From Didymodactylos carnosus (lineage: Eukaryota > Rotifera > Eurotatoria > Philodinida > Philodinidae): a stretch of 47,180 bases of DNA. Both the position numbers and the translations under genes were made by a program. A model generated the notes under the pieces. It did not search any database, had not been told where the DNA came from, and saw nothing but the letters and a program-made list of their open reading frames with translations. Position 1 is the first letter of the stretch. Each line of letters starts with the position of its first letter. Of the stretch, positions 1 to 11,036 are shown piece by piece. The stretch spans positions 1 through 47,180 of the forward strand of contig CAJNOQ010000551.1 in NCBI GenBank assembly GCA_905250885.1, in the 5' to 3' direction.

Positions 1-20
1 ATGGTTACTGAGTGTTGATT

Positions 21-155
21 TTACAGCCATACTGTTGATGCTAAACTGTTCCTTGGTTTGAAGTAGATTCTGTCGGGCATATTCGACTGAAAGCGCTCGG
101 AAGGGTCGAAATCATCAAATATGATAATCGGACGTGATTCTGATGAGGTTGGCAT
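21..155 (-). CDS. Possible short coding segment at the left edge (unidentified)
   Basis: On the minus strand an ATG at 155 opens 44 codons reading MPTSSESRPIIIFDDFDP and onward to a TAA at 23-21. The composition looks protein-like (acidic FDDFDP, later basic KPRNS) and base composition is less AT-rich than the surroundings. A possible splice donor (GTATGG) lies just before the stop, so it could be the first exon of a gene running off the left end. The other two minus frames are also fairly open here, so the reading frame itself is uncertain. I do not recognise a family. It may equally be a decayed transposon fragment. Confidence 0.22.
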   Translation of the reverse strand: MPTSSESRPIIIFDDFDPSERFQSNMPDRIYFKPRNSLASTVWL

Positions 156-1833
156 CGATTGGAGGAGTAATTGTTAGTGGACCGATTACCGTTCTTGCGG
201 ACTTCACCTTTATAAGATATCTCGTTTAGATATCTGATGAAAGAAGAAACAATAGTTAGCCTTAATTATGCAAAAATTTAATATTTCTTTCTTCTAGGTT
301 TACATCTAAGACAGATTTTACTTCAGTACCTGTACACTGGCGTCTATTGTGTTGAAAACAGTTATCATGAACTCTTCTACTGTTGCAGCGCTTTCTGTCA
401 TTATTCAGCACATACAAAGTCTGTCGACATCGCAACTTGTGGAAAGCACAAGTGCATTCTAGTTTCCTCTTATATTTGTATTTTAACCCATATTTCTTTC
501 CAAGATGAGAGACACTGATCACATTTACAAGTAGATATGAGAGAAACCAGGACAAAGAGTTTTTTCTGACAAATCCATAAAAATAGCTAAAAATTTACCT
601 AATTTGTGTACTTAAATAGAACATTTTTAGAATAAACTGATAGCAAACTTTATCAAATCATCAAAAACCTTATAATGCACAACGAGTTTTATTCAAGAAA
701 TAACTTTATATATCATCAAAGAAATCATCATGCAACTCGCTGTTTTTAACTTCATTGTGTGCATCTGCATCCTTTCGTATTTTGCAAAAGTTTTTACTAG
801 AACCGGAACTGGAAAATCACGACCCGTCTATGATTAACTACAAGCCGACTGTAAATCTGTATCGTCCCACAGCTGATAATCCGGCTACTTAAACTTCTAG
901 ATAAAGTTTAGAATAATATACTCGTCCCATTCTAACTCAATTTTTAATTTTCTCCTTTTATATATGAGTTAATAAGATCTTAGATTGAACATATTATCTT
1001 GTCTTTTTCTCATTTCATTAGTACTAGACGTATGCGCCACATAATGAATCCTTTAATGCAATAGTGTTGCGTGGTTTTTTTCAAAAACAAAAACTAAAAA
1101 CAAAAGCATCGTGACGAATAATTTTTTTTTTAGTCTTTTTGTTCTAATGGACAAAAAGAATTACCATGTAAAATTAAATAAAAAGAAGAAAACATTTAGA
1201 TATATGTATAATAGACGTTTTAAAATAATCAAAAATGAAAAAGAAAACCAAAGAAAAAAAAGAAAAAACATAAAACGGTGATCAAAATGTGTGATATAAA
1301 TAATATTATATACCATTAAATGATGAGTTAACAAAACCAAAATAAAAACACGCACACACATTCACACACACTAGAAGAAGAGAAAAAAACAAAAAGCTGG
1401 CAAGGAATCTGAGCGTGCTTTCTCTCTCTTTCTCTCTCTCTCATAGTTGAAATTTTATTTTATTTTCCTTCTAGGATTGATAACCAATAGTCAAAATAAT
1501 AAGATAATGTACAAAAAAAAAATTTATAGTATGTCACTGTTTTTTAAACTACTTAACTAAAAAATAGACAATTTTTTCTGTTTTTCACTGTTGTTCAAGC
1601 GTTGAATTAATTTATATTACGGCACTGCACATCAAGTAAGAAACACCAATAAATCAATCACTGTGAAAATATGTCACTGTTCGAACAAAAACACTGTCTG
1701 TGTATGTTGGGAAAGACAGAGAGAAAGAGAAAGAGAGAGAGAGAGAGAGAGAGATCATTGAAAATTGAAAAATAGAGTAATAATAATACATATAATACAA
1801 ACGATGATTATTTTTAAGGTAATCAAATTGTTT
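156..1833. other. Intergenic, downstream of the PAR-bZIP gene; no supported gene
   Basis: Mostly AT-rich sequence with homopolymer runs. Positions 262-555 are open on both strands; the minus frame is Cys-rich and the plus frame follows a good acceptor (TTCTTTCTTCTAG at about 297), but neither could be identified. Near 1421-1442 and 1721-1755 there are CT and GA dinucleotide tracts. AATAAA-type signals on the minus strand near 1455-1460 could serve the upstream bZIP gene, but the transcript end cannot be fixed. Confidence 0.4.
1421..1755. repeat. CT/GA dinucleotide tracts behind the PAR-bZIP gene
   Basis: A CT-rich tract (about 1421-1442) and a GA-rich tract (about 1716-1755) lie some 280 bases apart in opposite sense, so the transcribed strand could fold them together. 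Similar GA tracts occur near 11285-11330, 27984-28015 and 39439-39466, mostly at gene flanks rather than in introns. Confidence 0.6.
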
Positions 1834-4800
1834 CTATTTTGACCCATTTGTAGTACCCTCATATTGAGCTAATTTCATTCTTAATGTTTTATTTTCACGT
1901 TTAAATTCTTCTAATTGTTTTCGTAATGCATCTGATTCACGTTCCAAATAGGAAGCTCGTAATGCAATTTGATTTTCTTTCATACGTCGAGCATCACGTG
2001 AACGTTTTGCAGCTAAATTATTTTTTCGACGACGTGCCCAATATTTTTCATCTTTTAATTCGTCTGGTACAAATTGCTATAAATTAAAAATAAGAGTTAA
2101 GTTACAAGTAATAAATTCAAGTAAAAAATAGAAGAGATAGACAGATCAGAGAGTATATATGGGAAGCTATAGATAGATCTCTTACTCTGCTTATTATAAT
2201 CATCATCATTTTTACTATGTTGTAGGTAGTTATTATTGTATAGTACATATTAGTATCAAATACATGCAATCTATAGTCTACATTGAAGGGTTATAGTCTT
2301 GTTCATTATAAGATACCCGGGAAGAAGGAAAAAAAAGACATAAATTAATAAAGTGTTAGAAAACATTTTTAAATTATACGCACTTTTGCATCCTGTGTTA
2401 CCTTTCTTGACTTTTTCCCAACTGGATGAGATGATTTATTAAGTAAATCTTCTTCAGAATATTTTCGTGATTTTTGATCATATGACTCATGGCCTAGAAA
2501 ATAATTAATAAAGAATAATGATTTTTCTGATATGTTTTAGTTTATAAAACTTTCTATAATAGAATCTTAATAAGAAGATTAACTTACTTGAAGCTAATGA
2601 TGAGTCAATACTATTTTGCATGGGTGATCTGGCTGGTGCGGCTTGCATAGGTGAGTTTATTTGTGTTATAGGAGAACATGAGGAGCCATCAGGCGTTATC
2701 GTTTGACGATGAATATTATTTGAGGATGATGATGAAGTTTGTTGTTGAGAAAATTGTTGTTGTTGTTGTTGTTGTTGCTGTTGTTGTTGTTGCTGCTGCT
2801 GATTCATTAGACATCCTCCTTGATTGGTCGATGACGTAGTCCCATTTAAATTCTCAAAATTATTAAATGGTTCAATATCATTGATATTTAAATTATTTTC
2901 ATGTAAAAAGTCATCAATATCTAATGATTCAACTTTAAAATTTATACTTGAATTTGAATTTTGACTCTGTTGTTGATTATTCGTATTGTTTTGTGAACTT
3001 TGAGATGATGATATAGATGATTGTTTAGATGTGTCAGAAAAGAGTTTATCTGCCGAATATAATTGATCTTTTTCCCATAAATTTGGACCCAAATAAGGTG
3101 AACCGTACATTTTATTCATACCAGAATCATTGCCCATTAGACCATTTTTGTCAGATTTCACTAAAACAGAAACGAGGAATATGAGATGATGTTTTCAGAT
3201 ATAAAAGTCAATGAAAGAAATTCAAGGATAGATCGTTTCAATGTAACAGTCATCAATTTTGACGTACATATCAGCTGTTTTCTTTACACCTTATTCACTT
3301 CTTTTCGTCAAATGATTAATATGTTGATTGTTAAAATAGTCATTTTTTAAACTTAAGAACTGGCATCATAGTTGAGATATATAAATACTTTATGATAATT
3401 TATGAGGATAGTTAAGTACAATAGGTTTACTTATCAAACATCTGCGATATATGAAAGATTATTTTTCTTGAATTTTTTTAAACAACAATTTCCATGTTTT
3501 TTTTTAGTTCATCCAGATAGGTAAAATGATATTATTTTAGACGACAGCAACCATATTTTAGTCTGTTTTATTCATGCACATCCCAGGTGTATAAAAACTT
3601 CTAGTCACATGATTGTTTTAGCCTGGATATAATATACATATGGTAAACAATTCTCAGCATTCCAAACAGACGAAGTTCAATGAGTACATTTGCGTTCAGA
3701 GTGTGACTTATTTCCCTTCCCTTCTCCTCAAATTAGTATTTACGTCATTCTATGAGTTACTTATTAGCCTTGAAACATAATGTTTCTCTTCTCCTTTCCT
3801 TCTCTTCTCTTTCCTCGACTAGCAAAATAGTACAAACGTGTGTATTTTGATCATATTTTGAGTAAAAATCAAGTGCAAATATTGATTTATTTCCTGTTCT
3901 ACGATTTCTGGTTTGTATACAATAACCCGAATGCACTTAGAGGATGTATCTTCCAGTGAACCATACAAGTATTTGTCTAATGATAAAAATAATTTTATGT
4001 GAGGTTTTTTTCTATATTATGAAAATAGTTAAAAGTGATTTTGTTTTTATCATATTCCAGTTTCAGTCATGATTTTAATTTCAAATTTTCATGCTACTTT
4101 CTTTCTTCATATATACAATAAAACTCCCTTAAATTTTAACTATTTCTCAAACAGAAATTAGTGTTAGTTCGATTATATTTTCTTCAATTAATAAATTATA
4201 CTTGAGTTAATGAGTACACGTACAGTGTACTATTCAAGAGAACAAATCTTTCACTACATGTTAGAAGGAAAAAAAATCTTTTAAATGTGTGAATAATAGT
4301 CAACTTTTCATCTTTTCTTTTTCACCAACTTTTCAACAGTAAGAGTTTAACTGAAATATTAGGTTTCTTTTTTTATCTCTTTTCGAAATCGCTCAAATCA
4401 TATCTTCTGACTAGTTTAACAATTGTCTAAAATTTTTTCAATATGATAAGCTTTAAAAGAGATAAATTTTACACAAAATAAGCTATTCTATCGCTTAATA
4501 GAAATAGTATCCGATGCACACGCTAACTGTACTTGAATCTTTTTCTAATATTTCTTTTCAATCAGTTTTTTTTGTAAGCGTAGTTCAAAAACGCTCATGT
4601 ACAATTCATTGTGTGCTGTTTATTTAGCGATAGAATAGATTATTTTGTTCAAAAAAAAGTATCTCAACTTTTTTCGTAATGTATAAAAAAAAGTCAATTT
4701 TTATTATCCATCAAATAATAATTATCGAAAGAATAGAAGGATATCATTTTTAGGATAAATGATAAAACAGAAAATTAACTCTATTTATAAAACGAATAGT

Positions 4801-5370
4801 TTTAATACACCTCTTTAGTTAATAAATAAATCAATATTAAAACTAATTTTCATTTACAAATACACATTTCTCTTCTTTACAAATTATTAATTATTTACAT
4901 TGTGCATCTTGTTTTTTCATCAATACTACAAACTATTCAATTTTTTCTTCTCCCATGTGAAAAAAGAAAACTTTTTTTTAACAACAATAATAAGAAAACA
5001 TTTTGTCTTAGAAAATTTAGAAATTCGTCGATATACTTACTTTTTGAACTTCAATTTCAATTTTTCATCTTATAAGATATTATTAAACTATATTTTTTTA
5101 GTCATCAATAGAAATGTCAACCATTTTCAAAATCTTATGCTGTATAAAAAAAGTACAGTGAAGAAAAAAAAAAGAATATGAACTTATTAACCGTAAAATT
5201 ATTAATCTATTTTAATGTATCGTCTCATACTTACATGAATCATTATCATCATCATACATATTTCGTATTTGAAATAAAATATCAGCTAACTCTGTATTTT
5301 CTAATAATGATTTTAACGTTGATGTAGGAAAATTACGCGGTAAAGTTGACATTGAATTTTGTGTAAACAT
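1834..5370 (-). CDS. HLF: PAR-domain bZIP transcription factor (HLF/TEF/DBP/Pdp1 family)
   Basis: Exons, in coding order: 5370-5235, 3160-2588, 2493-2402, 2076-1834; 1044 bases, 347 aa, all borders GT-AG. The protein should bind DNA as a dimer and act in clock or metabolic transcription, as the vertebrate HLF, TEF and DBP and fly Pdp1 proteins do. Residues 268-303 hold the extended basic region: [15 protein letters not shown], then [14 protein letters not shown], nearly identical to the family. A leucine zipper follows to about residue 340. N-terminal family motifs are also present: LKSLLEN (19-25), YLGPNLWEK (68-76) and the acidic [11 protein letters not shown] (124-134). A Gln run of about 16 lies near residue 170. 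The ATG at 5370 is chosen because it directly precedes the conserved N-terminus. The exon 3 donor could instead lie 18 bases further on (GTGCGT), adding six residues in frame; the chosen site aligns better with the family. Intron 1 is 2.07 kb. Confidence 0.95.
3161..5234 (-). other. Intron 1 of the PAR-bZIP gene
   Basis: Donor TGTAAGTA at 5235/5234 and acceptor TTTTAG at 3162-3161 splice a T to TG, giving Leu46. No convincing coding sequence was found inside. It holds one short inverted-repeat element (4473-4648); the rest is AT-rich single-copy-looking sequence. Confidence 0.75.
4473..4648. repeat. Short inverted-repeat element (MITE-like), intron 1 of PAR-bZIP gene
   Basis: The ends are inverted copies of about 26 bases: ACAAAATAAGCTATTCTATC on the left and ACAAAATAATCTATTCTATC when the right end is read in reverse. 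Total length about 176 bases with no reading frame. No clear target duplication could be seen. Confidence 0.6.
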
Positions 5371-5628
5371 TAATATAACTTAATTTGAGGGAAGAAAATA
5401 AAAAAAAAAATATTGAAATTTACTGTTCAATTTATATATCTGTACGATAAAAGTAGAGAGGAGTTGATCACAAAAATGAAGGTATACAGTACAAAAAAAC
5501 AATAAAAACAATGTGTTTCACTTTCTCTCGAATAATGTAGTGATATATATGACGTTGCACATTTTGCTGCTTTGTTTTCTTCTTATTTTTTTTTTAAATA
5601 TATCCTATTATATATATATATATTTTTT

Positions 5629-5672
5629 TTTCTTCTTCTTCTTCTTCTTCTTCTTCTTCTTCTTCTTCTTCT
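5629..5672. repeat. TTC trinucleotide repeat upstream of the PAR-bZIP start
   Basis: About 14 TTC units follow an AT run and a poly-T stretch, some 260 bases upstream of the PAR-bZIP ATG. All frames stay open across it, which produces artefactual Phe, Leu or Glu runs with no coding meaning. Confidence 0.85.
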
Positions 5673-6253
5673 TTATCGCATTCTTCATTGTATCGAAGGA
5701 AAGAGAAAAAAAAGAGTTTATAGTAACCTTTTCGATGTACTAGACATGAGTAGACTTTTCTCGTATACATAGAGATATATCGACTCATTTCTCGATATAA
5801 TTTTTTTTTTCTTCTTTTCTCTCTTTAATATTGTGGTTAAAAAATATATTTTTGTTTTTTTATTCTTTTCTTTATTAGACAAATTACAAAATATGTTTTT
5901 ACTCTTAACGAGTTCATTTTACAACATTTATTATTATTATTATTTTTCTTCATGAATGATTCTTTGAACTGTTGTGTCATGACTTTATGAGAATTGAAAA
6001 ACATATACAAGAAGAAACTCTTATTATCTTCAAGAAAGTATAATCGATACTTCTAGCATTAAAATAAACGAAACTGTCTTGTTTTGTTTTTTTTTGTTTA
6101 ATTTTAAATACTATGTTTTGAGAGTGAATTTTATGAAATTCATTTATCTATAAATAGTTTTTACTCCATAACTCTAATATTGACCAATAAATTTGTGATA
6201 AAAGCAAATTTTTTCTGTTCTTCAAAAACTTAACATATTCACTGCCAGATATG

Positions 6254-6423
6254 TAGGGCTGTGACAGTTACCAGTTACCGTTACCACCATTACCCGGTAA
6301 CGGTAACTGCTGAACAGTTCCCGTTCCTGGTAACGGTAACGGATAAGCAGTTACCGTACAAGTAACGGTAACCGACCAGCAATTACAGTTACTGGAACGA
6401 TAATAGTAACTGTCACAGCCCTA
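6254..6423. mobile_element. hAT-type MITE, family A copy 1
   Basis: Starts TAGGGCTGTGACAGTTAC and ends with its exact inverse (17-18 bases). It is flanked by a perfect 8-base duplication, CAGATATG, at 6246-6253 and 6424-6431. The 170-base interior is built from GTAACGGTAAC-like motifs in both orientations and has no reading frame. The 8-base duplication and TAGGG ends are typical of hAT transposons, so a hAT transposase encoded elsewhere probably moved it. A second, longer copy sits at 21146-21537. Confidence 0.88.
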
Positions 6424-6549
6424 CAGATATGCTGAAATATATGACGTGAATACACGTCATTTGACGTATACGGCAGTGAATCTGTTAATGTGTTTTAAAA
6501 TGATTTTAAAATAGATAGAAATTAACATTTCACCGTATTCTGTACTAGT

Positions 6550-6813
6550 TAGGTATGCACCAATTACAGTTTTTTACCAGATAACTGTAACTGCCATAAC
6601 TGTGTAACTGTAAAATTGTAACTGTCATAACCGTAGCTGTGAAAACTGTAACTGCTCATAACTGAGTGAGTTAGTTTTGTACGATTTGCGTATTACAAAA
6701 CTAACTCACTCTAGAATATTTACCTACAGTTATGAGCAGTTACAGTTATACATATAACAATTACGTAGTTATAACAGTTACAGTTACAGTTAACTGTAAC
6801 TGATGCATGCCTA
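6550..6813. mobile_element. hAT-type MITE, family B copy 1
   Basis: Ends TAGGTATGCACCAATTACAG and, inverted, TAGGCATGCATCAGTTACAG. Flanks are GTACTAGT (6542-6549) and GTTCTAGT (6814-6821), an 8-base duplication matching at 7 of 8. The interior is itself an inverted repeat, with a hairpin around GAGTGAGTTAGTTTTGTA at about 6664-6712. No reading frame. Copy 2 lies in a HIPK intron at 29617-29865. Confidence 0.8.
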
Positions 6814-7823
6814 GTTCTAGTAGGCTCAATTTTGAGTTTAGTACTAAATTAAACTCAAGTACTTTTATCAATGATCTTTTATATATTTTTGTGAGAAATA
6901 CCATGGAATAAAATATAGAACAATGTTCCTTCTTTATATTATAGTTACGTTAAATATATTCAGATACAATAAGCCTGTTGAATTTCATGTCCAAGGATTA
7001 TTTTTTAGTACGAGAAGAATTTTTCGAATAAAATCATTGTATGCTGTTTCTCGGGTTTAGGATAGATGCTCGCTGACACTTACTCTCTCGGACTGATGCT
7101 GAACGTGGATTATCTACATAATTCTTGTATTCATAGACCGTTTTTATACTATATCATTTAAGTCTGTATGAAGAAGTTTTTTTCGTTATTTTTGCAATGG
7201 ACAATATAAGAAAAGCCATTATAAAAAAGTAATGGAGCGTTTTTCGACTTTTTAGAAATAGTGAGAGACATTTTAAGTAGTGAAAATGATAAACTGGTGG
7301 TAATTCTTTCTATTCTCAGTACCAATCGAAAAATATATTGTTTATGAACACTCACGGTACAAAATTTACTCAATATAAGAATTATGAATTAGTTTAAAAA
7401 TGTTTTACAAACTATTTTAAGATTCCCAGATTTATAAGGAATTTCAACTAGTTTGAATATATTTTGTAAACGATTTTACTCTGTCTAGTTTAAGTGCCCC
7501 ATGCGAGGCCTAGCCGAGCGAGTACTAGTCCTCGCGAGCAACTATCCGTTTCTCTCGGTTTGTCTATCTTCATGAATACAACTTATTTATCAACATTGAA
7601 AAAAAATTTTCATTTTAAAAGATAAATGATATTCATCGCACGGTATTATCATCTATTTGAATTACAATAAGACTCTTATAAAGGAAGATCTATAATTGAT
7701 TAGTGTATTTAGTCTATTTGTTCTCATGTATACTTCTGTATTGTATGACACATTTATCTTTTCTAATTAATTGAACTTTCAAATATACTCATTTCATGCA
7801 CGTATTTAGAATACAATCTCTAT

Positions 7824-8166
7824 TCATAACACATGCTTACTATCAAGTGGATTGTGATTTTGATCCATTTGTCCTCCTCCTTGTTGTTGTTGTTGTTGTT
7901 GCTGTTGTTGTGATGATACTTGAGATGGTAACGGTAGACCAATACCACCTCGTAATAGAGAGGCTTGATTCCGATGAGAATAATAGGGATTTGTTGGTAC
8001 TTGTTGATGATACATTGGTGGCATGTGAGATGGATGTTGTGCATGATGATGATGATGTTTATATGGTGACATTTGTTGAGTAACGAATGAATATGCAGGA
8101 TGCATGGATTGTGGTGGCATCAAATTCACACCCGGGTAATCTTGATGAACCATAACAATATTGCAA
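7824..8166 (-). CDS. Orphan His/Gln-rich exon, gene unidentified
   Basis: A strong acceptor (T-run then TAG at 8168-8167) opens a frame of about 113 residues. It contains MVHQDYPGVNLMPPQ, SPYKHHHHHAQHPSHMPPMY, LLRGGIGLPLPSQ and a run of ten Gln, ending either at a TGA (7826-7824) or at a donor (GTAAGC from 7840). The composition is that of a transcription-factor tail. I could not find its upstream exons between 8.2 and 19 kb. If the donor is used, the phase fits the acceptor at 5379, eight bases before the PAR-bZIP ATG, so it could be an upstream exon of that gene; this has about a one-in-three chance of being accidental. Otherwise it is the last exon of another minus-strand gene. Confidence 0.5.
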
Positions 8167-8891
8167 CTAAAAAAAAATAAAAATAAATGATAAATATTTA
8201 GAGCATAGTGTAACATAATCTTTTGTTTTGTATCCATATTTTTTTATACGAGCTCTATAGATGTCGCCTCATACAGTGAGCTCGTCAGGAGCCACATTTT
8301 ACTTTCATTACAATATTCATTGATTTCAAAAACAACATAATATTAATAATTTTAAAATACCAACGTCTACTATGTTTAGTATTTATAAGAGACTATTATG
8401 TATTTCTATTGTTGATAGTATATGCTTTCTCTTTACGCTAACAAAAACTTAATTTAAGAATAGTTAGTCATGGAAAAATAATTTTATAAACAAAATTATT
8501 GATAAAACGTACATACATAAATAATTTGCAATATTTTGTGTCACTGAATCATGTTCAGCGTATTAATCACGTGCCAATACATTTTTTTTTCTTCTACAAT
8601 TGAAAACAAAAAACATGATACAAGAGTGTTTACCAATGACCATGAGAAAAAGGACATCCGCAATAGAAGTCTATCCTCTGCAAATATTGTATTGTAAAAC
8701 ATAGAGCGAAATTTCTATTCTATTTTAATAAAAAAATAGACATTTGAAAAACGAAAATCTTCTTCTAACAATTGTATGCATCAACTGTGTGCATAAATTA
8801 ATTACAAATTGCATAGATTTAATATTAAAATTATTGATCATAGAATGTTAAACATTTGGTGCAATGGTTCAATCAAAAGTAATAAATAGAA

Positions 8892-10029
8892 ATACAACAT
8901 TTGACGGATGTTTCAGAATAAATCGATCACTTCGTATTTTACTCATATTTCAGGGGGATTTTATCCTCTAAGCTTTATTCTTTTCTTAAACGATACGCCG
9001 TGCAATTTTCTACAAAAATGTTTTTTATATACCATAAAGGTAAAAGAATATAGAAGAAATATGGTGAAGCTTCAATCTCGATTACTTTGCAATTCAAAAA
9101 ACAATTTTTTCAATTTTAGTCCTTCATATTTTGCTGAACAAAAAACAAGCAGATGGCTATATGTTAGCCCTTAAAAAGCTTTATCAAGTGGCTATATTTA
9201 AAATTCTTTGTAATCATAATCGATTGTGAAAGAATTTTTCTTTTTTATCGATTTTCGCCGAAATCAACATTTTTCAAGTACAGTTTTTGGTGCAGTTAAG
9301 AAAATTCTTATAACTCGACCAAAATCAAACAATTTGAGATCGGATTTGTTTTATCTTAAAGTAAAATAATTCTTCTGTTACATCCATACAGAGAATGTTC
9401 AATATTTTCTTTTCCGTTCCTATGTCACGGAGAAAAAGACAAAATTTTCCTTTTTTTTTTTTTATTAAATTTTACTACAATCGTCTTTTATGTCAGAAAA
9501 ACACATTTAAACCGAACCTGTGGTATGCGACAAGAAAAATGATACTTCGAAACACCAGAACGTACGTTCTGATTCCACTTTTATGCACGACACTGTGCTC
9601 AAAATGTTTTTTTCATTGTTTTTTTGAGTTGCAAAGTAATCGAGACTGAAGCTTCACAGTATTTCTTCTATATTCTTTTATCTTTATGGTATATAAAAAC
9701 AAAACTATAAGTTTCAAACCTTCAAAACACCTTCTTTCAAGCCTTCTGGTTAATGATTGAATTAGTCATAAAGTCTCAAAAAAGGACATTTACTAATTCG
9801 GCCTAACAACTCATTGTAACATTTTACAGTAGCTCTTCTAGTTTACGAGAAAATCATTACAGAAAATGATAGTTTTGTAGCCTAGAAAGTGCGATATGTT
9901 TCGCACCACATTAAAAATGTTTAAACATCCTTTAAGAAAACACTAAAGCTTAGGGGATAAAATCCCATTGAAATATGAGTAAAATGCTATGTGATCGATT
10001 TATTCTGAAACATCCGTCAAATGTTGTAT
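8892..10029. mobile_element. Foldback element with long inverted arms (about 1.1 kb)
   Basis: The left arm begins ATACAACATTTGACGGATGT and the right end, read in reverse, begins the same way. The match continues through TTTCAGAATAAATCGATCAC, TTTTACTCATATTTCA and ATTTTATCC for about 100 bases. A second matching pair is nested inside (9031-9105 against about 9628-9693), so most of the left 215 bases are mirrored. The right arm carries about 180 extra bases. Frames at 8908-9174 and 9395-9649 lie in the arms or loop and resemble no protein. No transposase is visible, so it is non-autonomous. Confidence 0.82.
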
Positions 10030-10989
10030 ACACTTCTATTATCAGAGTTATTTTAGACAGTACTCGATATTCATTTAAAAATCAAACTCTAGATGATGTT
10101 GAATTTTTATTATCATTCTGCTAGTGATTTACTTTCATAAACTTTCTTGAAAATTTAATCTTGGCATTTATTACATAATTTTGACAAAAAAAGTTTAATT
10201 TATCACATTGTTTTTGTTTCTCAATCATAAAATTCTTAAAGAAACAGAGTGAGACACATATGTTAAGTCAAAGTTAAGACAATTTTTTAAATGATAAGTT
10301 GTGTTGATAACAAAAAATAAAATAGAAATTATATTAAAAAGATGAAATTGAGTAGATGACTCAATAGTGTAAAACTAGACTAAAAGTAAATCATTGGAGT
10401 TACTTTACCTCTAACATAGACACAAAACATTTAGAAATAATATTTTCAATGAGACTAAACAATATTTATTTATTTTTATTGAAAATAAATAAAATTGTAG
10501 ACTATTCTAGCTAGCACGATAGAGTAGAAGTCAAGTGAATTTCTTTATCAGAAGCGTCATTGAACAAACAATTTTCTCTACATTTTTATTTTATTTTTTA
10601 TTTTATAAATAGAAATCATGTTTTCGAGAAAAATAGGAGGCTATTTGATAATGCAAAAAAACAAAATGGACTAAATTTTGCTTTTGCATGATAATTTAAA
10701 CAAAATCAAATTATCATTATACTATTTTATTAATTTGTTCATTTTCCTGTATCATCTATTTTTTTTTGTTTTTGTTTTTTTTTCAGTTAAAAATTCTCTT
10801 AACTAATTCGAATTAGTCTAAACACGACACAGCAAACTTTAATATGTAAAATTCTTTTAATTACTGTACCTAAGTAATTATATCTTCCATAATAATTGTT
10901 TAATGATGATAATAGTGATGGTATGAACGATGTCCGAATAATATATGAGGAATAATATATATTTTTTTGCCTTTTTTTTTTTTAGTTAT

Positions 10990-11036
10990 TTATGTGTGTG
11001 TATGTGTGTGTGCGTGTGTGTGTGTGTGTGTGTGTA
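10990..11036. repeat. TG dinucleotide repeat
   Basis: A near-continuous alternating TG/GTGC tract on the plus strand. It keeps several frames open and gives a false Cys/Val-rich translation. No gene adjoins it. Confidence 0.85.

Larger units (their letters stand above)
5379..7823. other. Region upstream of the PAR-bZIP start; holds two hAT-type MITEs
   Basis: No gene is supported. It should contain the promoter and 5' leader of the PAR-bZIP gene, but no element can be named from sequence alone. It contains the TTC repeat at 5629-5672, MITEs at 6254-6423 and 6550-6813, and a GC-richer patch at about 7490-7560. Confidence 0.5.

Noticed and set aside
5513..5788. Phe-, Leu- and Glu-run frames on both strands
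   Set aside because: They are three readings of the TTC repeat and poly-T tract, without splice context or conserved residues.
7027..7565. Possible inverted repeat with GGATAG.TGCTCGC ends
   Set aside because: Only about 14 bases match and the flanks do not align, so it could be chance.
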